From NCBI GenBank assembly GCA_036270655.1, contig DATBCD010000063.1, forward strand, positions 1 through 51,374: a stretch of DNA of 51,374 nt, written 5' to 3'. Within the stretch, counting starts at the first letter, position 1. Each line of letters starts with the position of its first letter. The translations under genes were made by a program, and so were the position numbers. The notes under the pieces were generated by a model. The model searched no databases, was not told where the DNA came from, and saw only the letters and a program-made list of their open reading frames with translations. Positions 51,156-51,374 of the stretch are shown here, piece after piece. The DNA comes from VBCK01 sp036270655. Lineage in GTDB: Bacteria > Pseudomonadota > Gammaproteobacteria > Burkholderiales > Burkholderiaceae_F.

Positions 51156-51374
51156 TCAGCGAGCCTGTTGTCGGCGGCCTCTTAATGCCCGCCCGTAATG
51201 AATCGCCTGAGCGGTTCGCTGGCCGACAGCCAGGGCCGCGTAGACGACGCCGACGCCAGCTACAACCGGCAGCGACCGCAGCAACACCGGCCCGTGCGCC
51301 AATCCGAGCCGCCAGATTCCGCCCGCCAGAAGGGCCGCACCCAGGAACTCCAGGATGAAGTCGTTGGCCTCGCG
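51156..51374 (-). CDS. Unrecognised membrane protein, C-terminal end only
   Basis: An open frame enters from the right edge and stops at 51158-51156; 72 residues are visible, lacking a start. It has two hydrophobic segments (about 6-27, FILEFLGAALLAGG, and 36-53, PVVAGVGVVYAALAVG) separated by a short basic loop, and a basic tail ending GRRQQAR. I do not recognise the family. The long open frame at the edge, hydrophobic pattern and correct codon bias support a real gene, but its length and identity are unknown. Confidence 0.5.
   Translation of the reverse strand, partial: REANDFILEFLGAALLAGGIWRLGLAHGPVLLRSLPVVAGVGVVYAALAVGQRTAQAIHYGRALRGRRQQAR

Noticed and set aside
1..51374. tRNA, rRNA, CRISPR arrays, insertion sequences
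   Set aside because: Reading both strands I found no cloverleaf with CCA-adjacent acceptor, no regularly spaced repeats and no transposase motif.

Overview
The window is GC-rich, densely coding DNA from a bacterial chromosome. Its content fits a betaproteobacterium, probably near Burkholderiales. The pointers are an S-adenosylhomocysteine (SAH) riboswitch in front of ahcY followed by a phage-holin-IV-like gene and metF, a MidA / pteridine-reductase-like SDR / folB / ttcA block, and a cca / NDUFA9-like / slt / 5-FCL block. I saw no rRNA, tRNA, insertion sequence, prophage or CRISPR array.

Positions 1-18,600 are mostly housekeeping and small accessory genes: penicillin-binding protein 2 (cut by the left edge), a VIT-family transporter, a Cys/Met PLP enzyme, ttcA, folB, a FolM/PTR1-like SDR, a MidA-like methyltransferase, GNAT, a GlxA-type regulator facing a monooxygenase-like gene, DUF488, dinB, a VOC protein, a secreted GloVer-repeat protein, a CCA-adding enzyme with a degenerate HD region, an NDUFA9-like protein, slt, 5-formyl-THF cyclo-ligase and a LysR regulator. 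A 37-residue membrane peptide gene and a secreted alpha/beta hydrolase follow.

Positions 20,700-46,900 are the core of interest and are dominated by one-carbon and methylated-amine metabolism. From 45,384 leftwards runs an operon for trimethylamine dehydrogenase, a membrane Fe-S oxidoreductase of EtfD/DgcB type, etfB, etfA and an APC permease. Divergent from it is a GcvT-family protein (gcvT2). A second module at 20.7-23.6 kb has a paralogous APC permease and a second GcvT-family protein (gcvT1), next to metF, a holin-like gene and ahcY with its SAH riboswitch. The amine operon, gcvT2 and the APC1-gcvT1 operon share nearly the same promoter: a conserved upstream element, a TTGTTC-like -35, an 18-bp spacer and a GATAAT-like -10. 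The likely logic is trimethylamine uptake, oxidation to dimethylamine plus formaldehyde, electrons through ETF to the quinone pool, and formaldehyde carbon caught on tetrahydrofolate and passed to the methionine/SAM cycle. The enzyme identity is strong; the GcvT role is inference.

Between these modules lies a six-gene leftward operon (37.2-27.2 kb): DUF1329, DUF1302, RND/MMPL transporter, YCF48-like propeller, PuuC-type aldehyde dehydrogenase and a third APC permease. It looks like envelope transport plus aldehyde oxidation for an unknown substrate.

The right end carries a PAS protein with a degenerate GGDEF domain, a divergent NarX/NarL-like two-component pair, and the end of an unrecognised membrane protein cut by the right edge. 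A GC-rich palindrome family (ctctcccgc...gcgggagag) recurs in at least four intergenic gaps.
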